Part shown: in pieces, positions 51,875-59,521 of the stretch | Layout of the letters: the number at the start of each line of letters is the position of its first letter | Position numbering within the stretch: position 1 is the stretch's first letter | Assembly: GCF_016863255.1 (NCBI RefSeq) | Contig: NZ_BOON01000017.1 | Coordinates: 62,001-126,000, forward strand | Length of the DNA stretch: 64,000 nucleotides | From: Planosporangium mesophilum | GTDB lineage: Bacteria > Actinomycetota > Actinomycetes > Mycobacteriales > Micromonosporaceae | Direction of reading: 5' to 3' | Translations under genes and position numbers: made by a program | Notes under the pieces: generated by a model | What the model saw: the letters and a program-made list of their open reading frames with translations, nothing else | The model's database searches: none | What the model was told of the DNA's origin: nothing

Positions 51875-52483
51875 TTATTGCTGCTCGGTCACCCGCAGCG
51901 AGGCGTAGAAGTCGACGCAGTCGCGGTAGTTCGGCAACAGCCCGCTGTCGATCGCCTCGGCCAGGCTCGGCGCCGCCGCGTCCCGCGCCGACAGTTGCGG
52001 CACGTCGGCCGGCCACTCGATGCCCAGGTCGGGGTCGAGCGGGTGTACCGCGTGCTCGCGGGTCGGCGAGTACGTCTCCGAGCACAGGTACGCCAGGGTG
52101 GCGTCGTCGGTCAGCGCGCAGAACCCGTGGCCGAGGCCCTCGGCGATGTACACGGCGTGCCGGTCGACGTCGTCGAGGCGCACCCCCTCCCAGCGCCCGA
52201 AGGTGGGCGAGCCGACGCGCAGGTCCACGATGACGTCGAGGACCGCACCGCGTACGCACTGGACGTACTTGGCCTGGCTCGGCGGTACGTCGGCGAAGTG
52301 GATGCCGCGCACCACGCCACGGGCCGACACCGACAGGTTGCCCTGTGCCAGCCGCAGCGGGTGCCCGACCGCCTCGGTCAGCTTGTCGTGCCGGTAGAAC
52401 TCGCCGAACAGGCCGCGCGGATCACCGTGCAGCACCGGGATCACCTGGTAGGCGCCGTCGATCGACAGGGGAAGAATCTTCAT
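51875..52483 (-). CDS. rmlC: dTDP-4-dehydrorhamnose 3,5-epimerase
   Basis: A 202-residue cupin enzyme that epimerises dTDP-4-keto-6-deoxyglucose at C3 and C5 on the way to dTDP-L-rhamnose. Motifs are RGVVRGIHF with catalytic His62, QAKYVQCVRGAVLDVIVDLRVGSPTFG, GLGHGFCALTDDATLAYLCSETYSP. The length is slightly above the usual 180-200. It follows rmlA by 15 bases and shares its transcript. Related enzymes with 3-epimerase-only activity exist, so the product cannot be fixed from sequence alone. Confidence 0.93.
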   Translation of the reverse strand: MKILPLSIDGAYQVIPVLHGDPRGLFGEFYRHDKLTEAVGHPLRLAQGNLSVSARGVVRGIHFADVPPSQAKYVQCVRGAVLDVIVDLRVGSPTFGRWEGVRLDDVDRHAVYIAEGLGHGFCALTDDATLAYLCSETYSPTREHAVHPLDPDLGIEWPADVPQLSARDAAAPSLAEAIDSGLLPNYRDCVDFYASLRVTEQQ

Positions 52484-52498
52484 GCCCGGATCTCTTCG

Positions 52499-53368
52499 CT
52501 AGTACGGCTTGTCGAGAAGGTCGAGGAGGTACGTACCGTAGCCGCTCTTGACCAGCGGCCCGGCCAACTCGCGCAGGTGGGCGGAGTCGATGAGACCGGT
52601 CCGCCAGGCGACCTCTTCGATGCAGCCGACCTTCAGGTTCTGCCGTTCCTCGATGACCCGGACGAACTCGGCGGCCTGTACCAGCGAGCCGAACGTGCCC
52701 GTGTCCAACCACGCGGTACCGCGGTCGAGAACCGTCACCCGAAGTTCGTTCGCGCGTAGATAAGCGTCGTTCACCGCGGTGATCTCGAGTTCGCCCCGGG
52801 CGCTCGGTCGCAGCCCACGCGCGATGTCGACGACCCGGTTGTCGTAGAAGTAGAGCCCCGGCACCGCGTACGGCGACTTGGGCTTCTCCGGCTTCTCCTC
52901 GATGGAGATGACCTTGCCGGCCTCGTCGAACTCGACGACCCCGTACTCCTGCGGGTTGGAGACGGCGTACGCGAAGACCCGGCCTCCGCTGATCGCGGTG
53001 TTCTCACTGAGCTGACGGCCGAGGCCGACGCCGTGGAAGATGTTGTCACCGAGGATCAGCGCCACGGCCTCGTCCCCGATGAAGTCCGCCGCGATCACGA
53101 ACGCCTGCGCGATGCCCTCCGGACGCTCCTGGGCCGCGTACGTCAGCGTCAGCCCGACCTGCGAACCGTCGCCCAGCAACCGCTGGAACTGCGGCTGGTC
53201 CTCAGGAGTCGTAATGATCAGAATCTCGGAGATACCGGCCATCATCAGGGTAGACAGCGGGTAATAGATCATTGGTTTATCGAAAACCGGCATGAGCTGC
53301 TTGGACACGGCCTTGGTGATGGGCCATAGTCGGGAGCCGGTACCGCCCGCGAGCACTATTCCACGCAC
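52499..53368 (-). CDS. rmlA: Glucose-1-phosphate thymidylyltransferase
   Basis: A 289-residue nucleotidyltransferase that makes dTDP-glucose from dTTP and glucose-1-phosphate. The signature [20 protein letters not shown] is at residues 6-25, with [44 protein letters not shown] and [13 protein letters not shown]. Length is normal. It is divergent from rmlB with 103 bases between them, and its start lacks a strong ribosome-binding site. Confidence 0.96.
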   Translation of the reverse strand: MRGIVLAGGTGSRLWPITKAVSKQLMPVFDKPMIYYPLSTLMMAGISEILIITTPEDQPQFQRLLGDGSQVGLTLTYAAQERPEGIAQAFVIAADFIGDEAVALILGDNIFHGVGLGRQLSENTAISGGRVFAYAVSNPQEYGVVEFDEAGKVISIEEKPEKPKSPYAVPGLYFYDNRVVDIARGLRPSARGELEITAVNDAYLRANELRVTVLDRGTAWLDTGTFGSLVQAAEFVRVIEERQNLKVGCIEEVAWRTGLIDSAHLRELAGPLVKSGYGTYLLDLLDKPY

Positions 53369-53456
53369 CGCGCCAGCTTAGACGGCGCCCGACACACCGG
53401 GAAAACGGCGGGTTCGCACGCGTCGGACGCACAGCGCACGGGTCGAAGTGGGGCGC

Positions 53457-53462
53457 TATAGT
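53457..53462 (+). promoter_or_regulatory. -10 box of a probable leaderless rmlB promoter
   Basis: TATAGT ends nine bases before the rmlB ATG, so transcription would begin within a few bases of the start codon. No ribosome-binding site is present. The -35 region is poor. Confidence 0.55.
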
Positions 53463-53471
53463 CCGGTACTC

Positions 53472-54455
53472 ATGAGAATCCTCGTCACCGGTGGCGCCGG
53501 CTTCATCGGGTCTCACTTCGTGCGGACCGTCCTGGCTGGAGAGCGCGCCGGAATCACCGACGCCACGGTGACCGTTCTCGACAAGCTGACCTACTCCGGC
53601 AACCGGGCCAACCTGGACCCGGTCGCGGACCACCCCGGCCTTACCTTCGTCGAGGGTGACATCTGTGACGAGGGTCTCGTCGACGACCTGGTCGCCGGTC
53701 ACGACGCCATCGTCCACTTCGCCGCGGAGTCGCACGTCGACCGCTCGATCCACGGCGCCAAGCCGTTCGTGGTGACCAACGTGCTCGGTACCCAGACGCT
53801 GCTGGACGCGGCCGTCCGCCACGGCACCGGCCGGTTCCTGCACGTGTCGACCGACGAGGTGTACGGCTCCATCGAGACCGGTTCCTGGCCCGAGGACTGG
53901 CCACTGGCGCCCAACTCGCCGTACTCGGCGTCCAAGGCCTCGTCCGACCTGCTCGCGCTGGCCTACAGCCGCACCCACAAGCTGGACGTCGTCGTCACCC
54001 GCTGCTCGAACAACTACGGGCCGTACCAGTTCCCCGAGAAGGTCATCCCGCTGTTCGTCACCAACCTGATCGACGGCCGCAACGTCCCGCTGTACGGCGA
54101 CGGCGGCAACGTCCGGGACTGGCTGCACGTGGACGACCACTGCCACGGCATCGCCCTGGCGCTGACCGGCGGTCGCGCCGGCGAGGTGTACAACATCGGG
54201 GGCGGTACCGAGCTCACCAACAAGGAGCTGACCGGCCTGCTGCTGGAGGCCTGCGGCGTCGGTTGGGACCGGGTCGACTACGTGGCGGACCGCAAGGCCC
54301 ACGACCGGCGGTACTCCGTGGACATCACCAAGAGCGCCAACGAGCTGGGGTACCAGCCGCGGGTTCCCTTCGACACCGGCCTGGCCGACACGGTCCGCTG
54401 GTACACCGAGAACCGGAACTGGTGGGAACCGTTGCGGGCGAAGGCCGGGTTGTGA
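53472..54455 (+). CDS. rmlB: dTDP-glucose 4,6-dehydratase
   Basis: A 327-residue extended SDR that turns dTDP-glucose into dTDP-4-keto-6-deoxyglucose. It has the Rossmann motif VTGGAGFIGSHFV, HFAAESHVDRSI, the catalytic triad in HVSTDEVYG and PYSASKASSD, TRCSNNYGPYQFPEKVIPLF and RDWLHVDDHCHGI. The ATG at 53472 follows a TATAGT box by nine bases, suggesting a leaderless message. It is the first gene of a plus-strand set that continues with a DUF2304 protein, a GT2 enzyme and a flippase. The product can feed rhamnose or other deoxysugars. Confidence 0.96.
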   Translation: MRILVTGGAGFIGSHFVRTVLAGERAGITDATVTVLDKLTYSGNRANLDPVADHPGLTFVEGDICDEGLVDDLVAGHDAIVHFAAESHVDRSIHGAKPFVVTNVLGTQTLLDAAVRHGTGRFLHVSTDEVYGSIETGSWPEDWPLAPNSPYSASKASSDLLALAYSRTHKLDVVVTRCSNNYGPYQFPEKVIPLFVTNLIDGRNVPLYGDGGNVRDWLHVDDHCHGIALALTGGRAGEVYNIGGGTELTNKELTGLLLEACGVGWDRVDYVADRKAHDRRYSVDITKSANELGYQPRVPFDTGLADTVRWYTENRNWWEPLRAKAGL

Positions 54456-54601
54456 ACGGCCCGGTTCTGGTCAACCCGTCCGCCACGGTCGGTACGGACC
54501 TGACGGGAGACGGGCCGCGGGCCATGGCACCATGTGACGAGACGCTCATCGATGCTCCGGCACCGCCGGGATCCCTCAGCTCGCGGAAGGCATCCGCATG
54601 A
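54452..54601 (+). CDS. Possible 49-residue coupled ORF, doubtful
   Basis: A GTG overlapping the rmlB stop (GTGA) opens a frame that ends in TGA overlapping the ATG of the DUF2304 gene (ATGA), exactly bridging the 142-base gap. The peptide (VNGPVLVNPSATVGTDL to GSLSSRKASA) has no recognised domain. The tight fit may be chance; it could also be a leader that couples translation. Confidence 0.25.
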   Translation: MNGPVLVNPSATVGTDLTGDGPRAMAPCDETLIDAPAPPGSLSSRKASA

Positions 54602-54963
54602 AGCTCAACGTCCTGACCGCGATAGTCGGTCTCGCGCTGCTGCTTGTGATCTTCGAACTGCTGCGCCGCCGCCAACTGCGCGAGAAGTACGCCGTGCTGT
54701 GGATCGTCGTCGGTCTCGGCGTGGTCCCGCTCGCGGTGTTCCCCCGGGGTCTTGACACCTTTGCCAAACTGATCGGGGTCGCGTCCGGAGCCAGCCTCGT
54801 GCTGTTCCTCGGCGTGCTTCTCCTCCTGGTCATCTGCACCCACCTGAGCTGGGAGACGAGCCGGCTCGAAGAGGAGACCCGCACCCTCGCCGAGGAAGTG
54901 GCACTCATCCGCACCCAGCTCGCCGAGCTGGACTCCAGGGAGCTCAGCAATGACGAGCGATAA
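54598..54963 (+). CDS. DUF2304-family small membrane protein
   Basis: A 121-residue protein with an N-terminal helix (about 6-21), two more hydrophobic segments (about 32-48 and 60-81) and a charged coiled-coil-like tail (SRLEEETRTLAEEVALIRTQLAELD). The pattern RRRQLREKYAVLWIVVGLGVV is typical of DUF2304. These proteins are often encoded next to a dolichol-phosphate-mannose-synthase-like GT2, as here, where the genes overlap by 14 bases, and may help anchor or modulate that enzyme. Function is not proven. Confidence 0.87.
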   Translation: MKLNVLTAIVGLALLLVIFELLRRRQLREKYAVLWIVVGLGVVPLAVFPRGLDTFAKLIGVASGASLVLFLGVLLLLVICTHLSWETSRLEEETRTLAEEVALIRTQLAELDSRELSNDER

Positions 54964-55651
54964 GCGCGTCCTGATCGTCATTCCGGCGTACAACGAGGGC
55001 GAGTCGATCGCCAAGGTCATCGCCGAGGTCCACGCCGAACTCCCGGGCTACGACGTGCTGGTGGTCGACGACGGCTCCACCGACGACACTGCCGCTGTCG
55101 CCCGTGCGGCGGGCGCGAAGGTGACGGTCCTCCCGTACAACCTCGGGGTCGGCGGGGCGAGGCGCCTCGGCTACCTGTACGCCCTGCGCAACAACTACGA
55201 CGTCGCGGTCCAACTGGACGCGGACGGCCAGCACGACCCGCGCAACGTTCCGCTGCTGATCGACGCGCTGGAGACCTCCGACCTCGTCATCGGCGCCCGG
55301 TTCGCCGGCGAGGGCGAGTACCACGCCCGCGGCCCCCGCTGGTGGGCGATGAGGCTGCTGTCGTTCGTACTCAGCAAGATGGCGGGCACGAGGCTGACCG
55401 ACACCACCTCGGGCTTCCGGGTGTGCAGCCGGCCGCTGATCGAGGGGTACGCCCGCTGGCTGCCGGTGGAGTACCTGGGCGACACCGTCGACACCGCCGT
55501 GTGGGCCATCCGCCACGGCTACACGGTGAGGCAGGTACCGGTGGCGATGCGGGCCCGGATGGCCGGTACCCCGAGCGCAAACCCGCTCAAGTCGACGGTG
55601 TACCTGCTTCGCTCGATGATCACCCTCTTGCTGGCCCTCGTCCGCAAGTGA
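54950..55651 (+). CDS. Polyprenyl-phosphate glycosyltransferase, DPM1-like (GT2)
   Basis: A 233-residue enzyme resembling dolichol-phosphate mannose synthase, which loads a sugar onto polyprenyl phosphate for later use by outer-face GT-C enzymes. Motifs are VIPAYNEGESIAKVI, LVVDDGSTDDTAAVA, LDADGQHDPRNVP (metal-binding DxD), RLTDTTSGFRVCSRPLI. The C-terminus has a basic then hydrophobic stretch (STVYLLRSMITLLLALVRK). It overlaps both neighbours, so DUF2304, GT2 and flippase are made together. It is the natural donor-maker for the GT39-like proteins in this locus. Confidence 0.92.
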   Translation: MTSDKRVLIVIPAYNEGESIAKVIAEVHAELPGYDVLVVDDGSTDDTAAVARAAGAKVTVLPYNLGVGGARRLGYLYALRNNYDVAVQLDADGQHDPRNVPLLIDALETSDLVIGARFAGEGEYHARGPRWWAMRLLSFVLSKMAGTRLTDTTSGFRVCSRPLIEGYARWLPVEYLGDTVDTAVWAIRHGYTVRQVPVAMRARMAGTPSANPLKSTVYLLRSMITLLLALVRK

Positions 55652-56949
55652 AGCGTCTGCTGCGGGCGGTACCCGCCGGCACGATTCTGGTCGGCGGTGG
55701 ACTGGCCGTCCTCGGGCTGGCGTCGTACGTCCACCTCGCAGTGGCCGGTCACGCCCTGAAGGACGCTCCGGCCGCCTACTCGTCGGTGTCGGTGCTGTGG
55801 GCGCTGGTCTTCTCGGTCGGCATCGGTCTGTTCCTGCCGGTCGAGCAGGAGGTCTCGCGGCTGGTCGCGGCCCGCGCGGTCGCCGGCGAGGGCGTCGCGC
55901 CGGTACTGCGTACCGCCTGCCTGTTCGCCGGCGGCATGTTCGCGCTGCTCGTGGTCGTGCTCGGACTGGCCGCGGGCCCGCTGTCCCGGCTGCTCTTCGA
56001 GGGCGACCGGCTGATGGTGGTGGCGCTCTGCGGCGCCCTGGCCGGGTTGGCCTGCGAACACACGTCCCGGGGCGTCATGTCCGGGCTCGGTCGCTTCGGC
56101 TGGTACAGCGCCCAGCTCGGCGTCGACGGCGGCCTGCGGATGGCGATGGCCGCCGGGCTCGGTCTGGCGGGCGTCCGCTCGCCGGTGGCGTACGCGCTGA
56201 TCCTGGCAGTGGCGCCGCTGGCCTCGGTGGTGCTGACCCTTCCCGGCGCGCTACGCGGCCTCGGCTCCGGCGCGCCCGTGACGCTGCGCGCGCTGTGCCA
56301 GGGTCTGGGCCTGCTGCTCGCCTCGAACCTGCTGATGCAGGTCATCGTCAACATCGGCGTCATCAACGTCAAGCTGCTCTCCCCAGGCGACACCGCGTTC
56401 GCGGGCTCCCTGCTGAACGCGCTCCAGCTGGCCCGGATGCCGCTGTTCGTCTTCGCCGCGCTTCAGGCGTCGCTACTGCCGGCGCTGACACGCGCGCTCG
56501 CGAGCGGGGACATCCAGGGGTACCGCCGGGTCCTGATCCGGTCGGTCGGGGTGGTCGTGCTGCTCGGCGTGGCCGGCGGGGCCTTCGCCATCGCGGTCGG
56601 CCCGGACCTGGTCCCGCTCCTGTTCTCGCAGCCCGACGTGCTGGGCCGGGCGGGCTTCGCCTGGCTGACGGCCGGCACGCTCGCGTACATGGTCGCCAGC
56701 GTGGTCGGTCCGGCCGTCGTGGCGCGTGGCCGCCACGCGGCGCAGACCCTCGGCTGGCTGGTGGGCACCGCGGTGCTCGTGGCGATCACGCTCGGCCCCG
56801 GGGATGTCCGCCTGCGGGTCGAGCTGGCGTTCGCGATCGGTTCGCTCGTGGTGATCCCGGTACTGGCCCCGTTCGCCTGGTCGCGCCACGCGGCGCCGTC
56901 GCCGTCCGGTACGCAGCCGGTCGTGGCGGCCGGCGCCAAGGCCGACTGA
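55648..56949 (+). CDS. MOP-superfamily flippase, probable Wzx-type
   Basis: A 433-residue membrane protein with about 12 to 14 helices, of the Wzx/MurJ/MATE superfamily that moves lipid-linked oligosaccharides across the membrane. Characteristic parts are FSVGIGLFLPVEQEVSRLVAARA, GRFGWYSAQLGVDGGLR, LLASNLLMQVIVNIGVINVKLLSPGD and LARMPLFVFAALQASLLPALTRAL. The GTG at 55648 overlaps the preceding stop; the longer frame before it is out of register with the GT2 gene. It closes the rmlB-led gene set and is the likely exporter of the locus product. Confidence 0.88.
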   Translation: MKRLLRAVPAGTILVGGGLAVLGLASYVHLAVAGHALKDAPAAYSSVSVLWALVFSVGIGLFLPVEQEVSRLVAARAVAGEGVAPVLRTACLFAGGMFALLVVVLGLAAGPLSRLLFEGDRLMVVALCGALAGLACEHTSRGVMSGLGRFGWYSAQLGVDGGLRMAMAAGLGLAGVRSPVAYALILAVAPLASVVLTLPGALRGLGSGAPVTLRALCQGLGLLLASNLLMQVIVNIGVINVKLLSPGDTAFAGSLLNALQLARMPLFVFAALQASLLPALTRALASGDIQGYRRVLIRSVGVVVLLGVAGGAFAIAVGPDLVPLLFSQPDVLGRAGFAWLTAGTLAYMVASVVGPAVVARGRHAAQTLGWLVGTAVLVAITLGPGDVRLRVELAFAIGSLVVIPVLAPFAWSRHAAPSPSGTQPVVAAGAKAD

Positions 56950-56954
56950 CGCGG

Positions 56955-57437
56955 TCAGCTTCCCCCGGACGGGCTGTTGGCGGGCTCCGGTGACGAGCCG
57001 GTCGGGCTGGCTACCGGCGCCGGAGCCACCGGACCGGACGTATCCGACGGCTGGGTCGCGGGTACGGGTGCCGGCGCGACGGTGGTCGGCTTGGGCGCGC
57101 GCCGTGGCGCCGCCGGAGCGGGAGCCGTAGGCCGCCGGGTCGTTGCCGGCTGCGGCGCGACCTTGGGCAGGCTCGCCGGAGCACTGGTACTGGCGACCTG
57201 CGTGAGACTGGGCGACGGAGCGTCCGAGGCGATCGCCGGAGCCGACGGCGCGGGATCGGCCGGGAGAGCGTCACCGGGCGGGGCGCTCTGCAGGCCGGCC
57301 CTCGCCGGCGGTTCGGACATCGCCATCGCGTCGGGTACGAGCCGCGTGACGCCGGCGCCGCCCAGCAGGAGGCCGGTAGCCAGGTACCCGACGACGAACC
57401 AGCGAGATCGCGGCCTGCGGTGTCGGCCTACCGGCAT
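56955..57437 (-). CDS. Pro/Ala-rich exported or membrane-anchored protein
   Basis: A 160-residue protein with a basic N-terminus (GRHRRPRSRW), one hydrophobic helix (about 14-33, FVVGYLATGLLLGGAGV) and a low-complexity Pro/Ala/Ser/Thr tail of about 120 residues. It may be a signal-anchored wall-spanning stalk. No domain was recognised. It is convergent with the flippase gene with a five-base gap. Confidence 0.65.
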   Translation of the reverse strand: MPVGRHRRPRSRWFVVGYLATGLLLGGAGVTRLVPDAMAMSEPPARAGLQSAPPGDALPADPAPSAPAIASDAPSPSLTQVASTSAPASLPKVAPQPATTRRPTAPAPAAPRRAPKPTTVAPAPVPATQPSDTSGPVAPAPVASPTGSSPEPANSPSGGS

Positions 57438-57657
57438 CCGTACTCCTACCCAGACGTCTTCATCGCGCGGTGAATGTCATGATCATCCACCTTTGTACGC
57501 GACGTCCGCGTCCGAGCCGGGCCTGACGGTCAATATCGGTACAAAAGTCCAAGTGGCCGTCGTCGTTCTGCCGGCGCAGGACGACGTTCGGCCGCGTCGC
57601 CCCCGGAAACCGGCGTCCGGTTGTGTCCGGAACAGTCCGACAGCGTCCGATGGCGGT

Positions 57658-57978
57658 TCAGGCGCCGGGCGCGCGGTACTCCACGTTCTGCTTGGCCGCC
57701 TGGTCGACCTCTGCCGGGGTCAGCAGCACCGCGGTCTGGGTGGTGGCCCCGCCGGACGCGCCGATCACGAGAGCGACGGCCGCGGCGGCCTTGTTGTCGG
57801 GCAGCTCGCAGATCACGTACGTATCGGGCTTGCCGAAGCCGAAGTCGAACGACTCGAGGCGCCCGCCGACACTCTCGGCCATCCTCCGGACCGCCTCGAC
57901 CCGCCCGCTGCCACCGTCCTTGAGCAGCCCGCGGAGGCCCTCGTTCGTGTAGGTCGCCTGGATGAGGAACCTGGGCAT
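57658..57978 (-). CDS. GYD-domain protein
   Basis: A 106-residue protein of the GYD family (alpha-beta ferredoxin-like fold of unknown function). The pattern is PRFLIQATYTNEGLRGLLKDGGSGRVEAV, then GRLESFDFGFGKPDTYVICELPDN, which carries the F/Y-D-G-type motif, then LTPAEVDQAAKQ. The ATG at 57978 has AGGGGGTGA upstream. The 220-base gap on its left to 57438 holds an imperfect hairpin that could act as its terminator. Confidence 0.88.
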   Translation of the reverse strand: MPRFLIQATYTNEGLRGLLKDGGSGRVEAVRRMAESVGGRLESFDFGFGKPDTYVICELPDNKAAAAVALVIGASGGATTQTAVLLTPAEVDQAAKQNVEYRAPGA

Positions 57979-58160
57979 CGAGATCACCCCCTTCAACCCA
58001 ACCTAGGTTCCCGGGGCGTACCGGCCGAAACGGCCGCTGGGGCAGTCGACCGAAATTCCTCAGAAGGCCGGCTCGCCAGGTCCGCCCTCGTCGGAGTGGA
58101 CGGCCGTACGGAAACCGCTCCACCTCGGTCCGAGGCCGGCGATCGGACCGGAGCCCCTGC

Positions 58161-58685
58161 CTAGCGGAGTTCGCCCCTGAGCAGACCCATCGTGAACATG
58201 TCGTACCACCGGCCGTCGCGTCGGAAGACCTGACGCAGCCGGCCCTCCTCGACGAAGCCGACCTTCCGGTAGAGGTGGTGGGCACCGTGGTTCTCGGTCA
58301 CGACGGTCAGCGTGATCTTGTGCAGGCGCATCTTCTCGAACCCGTACCGGCAGATGGCCCGCATCGCATCGGTGCCGTAGCCGCGTCCCCAGTACTCCTT
58401 CTCGCCCAGATAGATGTCCAGCTCGGCGCATCCGGTCTCCGGTTCGGCGTCGCGTAGGCGAACCAAGCCGATGAGCGTTCCGTCGGCGCGGACCTCGACC
58501 CCGTAGAGCACGTCACCGTACGCGTTGCGCGGCTGCTCCTCCATCCGCTTCCTGACCTGGGCCAGTGACTGGGCATAGCCGTCGCTCATCCAGCGCATCA
58601 CGTCGGGGTCGTGGTTCCACCGCCATAGCGCGTCGGCGTCCGATGGCTCCATCGGCCGTAGCGTGACCAGGTCTCCGGGCACCAT
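58161..58685 (-). CDS. GNAT-family N-acetyltransferase (RimJ/RimL-like)
   Basis: A 174-residue acetyl-CoA-dependent acyltransferase. It has the motif-A region LDIYLGEKEYWGRGYGTDAMRAI (R/Q-x-x-G-x-G/A type) and VTENHGAHHLYRKVGFVEEGRLRQ, which is typical of RimJ/RimL-type enzymes acting on amino groups of proteins or small molecules. The ATG at 58685 is chosen; an upstream ATG at 58742 would add 19 unconserved residues. It stands alone and its substrate is unknown. Confidence 0.88.
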   Translation of the reverse strand: MVPGDLVTLRPMEPSDADALWRWNHDPDVMRWMSDGYAQSLAQVRKRMEEQPRNAYGDVLYGVEVRADGTLIGLVRLRDAEPETGCAELDIYLGEKEYWGRGYGTDAMRAICRYGFEKMRLHKITLTVVTENHGAHHLYRKVGFVEEGRLRQVFRRDGRWYDMFTMGLLRGELR

Positions 58686-59047
58686 GTCGGGCTGCCTCTC
58701 CAGTGCGTCGTGATCGCGTACAGGACTCGGCAGTGGTAGCACAGGCTCAACGTCGCGCTCAACCGATTAGCTGCCCGCTTACGTTTCTACTGGTGGTGGA
58801 CACGGTGGCTGGACGAAGATGCGCCGCGGCTGGAACAACTGTCAGCGTGGTTTATCCACAGACGCACAGTGGCGGCACAGCGCGAGTCTGGCCGCCATTT
58901 ACGTCGGTAAGCAGACCTACACGAGCCGCCCGAAATAGCGGCTGTACGTGACGACCTGGGGGCACGAGACGACCGACACAGGCGACCCCGGAGTGGATCG
59001 CAGCGGCCATTGTCTGTAGTTGACGCAAGATCAAAGGATGTTCTTGC
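58686..59047. other. 362-base intergenic region with a DnaA-box match
   Basis: No gene with a credible start was found on either strand. The only notable site is TTATCCACA at 58852-58860, a perfect match to the classical strong DnaA box, standing alone in a somewhat AT-richer stretch. It separates the GNAT gene from tRNA-Ala. Confidence 0.45.
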
Positions 59048-59123
59048 TGGTGGAGACGAGGGGACTCGAACCCCTAACCCCCGCCTTGCAAAGGCGGTGC
59101 TCTGCCAGTTGAGCTACGCCCCC
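59048..59123 (-). tRNA. tRNA-Ala (anticodon TGC)
   Basis: A 76-base cloverleaf including encoded CCA (59048-59050). The acceptor stem is GGGGGCG with CGTCTCC (two G-U pairs), the anticodon loop is CTTTGCAAG around TGC, and the T arm is GGGGTTCGAGTCCCC. It lies next to tRNA-Ile and DLW-39 in the usual actinobacterial order after gyrA. Confidence 0.97.
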
Positions 59124-59194
59124 GGGTACTCCCGCGGCACCGGGTCAATTATCACGGCGTCGCCACGCCGAGGATAGCCGGGGACGGCCGGAAG

Positions 59195-59323
59195 CTATCG
59201 CAGATCAGGTGCGGTGGTGGCCTCGTGCCACAGGGCCCGCTCCTCGTTGGCGGAACGGACCTTCTTCGCGATGACTGCGGCGACGCCGAGAACACCAGCG
59301 AGGATGATCAGCTTCTTCACCAT
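59195..59323 (-). CDS. DLW-39 family small protein between tRNA-Ile and tRNA-Ala
   Basis: A 42-residue protein: a start MVKKLIILAGVLGVAAVIAK, which forms one hydrophobic helix, then a charged segment ending ALWHEATTAPDLR. This matches the DLW-39 family, conserved at exactly this place in actinobacteria; its function is unknown. It has no ribosome-binding site: the ATG lies one base after the last base of tRNA-Ile (59325), so tRNA 3' processing would leave a nearly leaderless message. It is likely a small membrane protein. Confidence 0.88.
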   Translation of the reverse strand: MVKKLIILAGVLGVAAVIAKKVRSANEERALWHEATTAPDLR

Positions 59324-59324
59324 G

Positions 59325-59398
59325 TGGGGCTAGCTGGAATCGAACCAGCGACCTCAGAGTTATCAGCTCTGCGCTCTAACCGACTGAGCTATAGCCCC
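59325..59398 (-). tRNA. tRNA-Ile (anticodon GAT)
   Basis: A 74-base cloverleaf without encoded CCA. The acceptor stem GGGGCTA pairs with TAGCCCC, the anticodon loop contains CTGATAA (GAT), and the T arm is GCTGGTTCGATTCCAGC. The ATG of the DLW-39 gene follows after one base. Confidence 0.97.
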
Positions 59399-59471
59399 TC
59401 ATCCTCCGCTGCGGTCTCCCGCAGCGGTGCGACGAGCAAGGTTACCGCACCCGTCTCGCGGATCCCAAACC

Positions 59472-59514
59472 GGGTACGCCGCACCTGACTTGAGCCTGGC
59501 GGCGCGGCGTACCC
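59472..59514 (-). terminator. Hairpin after the DUF3566 gene
   Basis: GGGTACGCCGC (59472-59482) pairs with GCGGCGTACCC (59504-59514), with a 21-base loop, eight bases past the DUF3566 stop. It probably ends the gyrB-gyrA transcript before the tRNAs. Confidence 0.65.
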
Positions 59515-59521
59515 AAGGAAA

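Noticed and set aside
58703-58951. 82-codon plus-strand ORF
   Set aside because: It has no ribosome-binding site, overlaps the GNAT promoter region, and shows no family resemblance.
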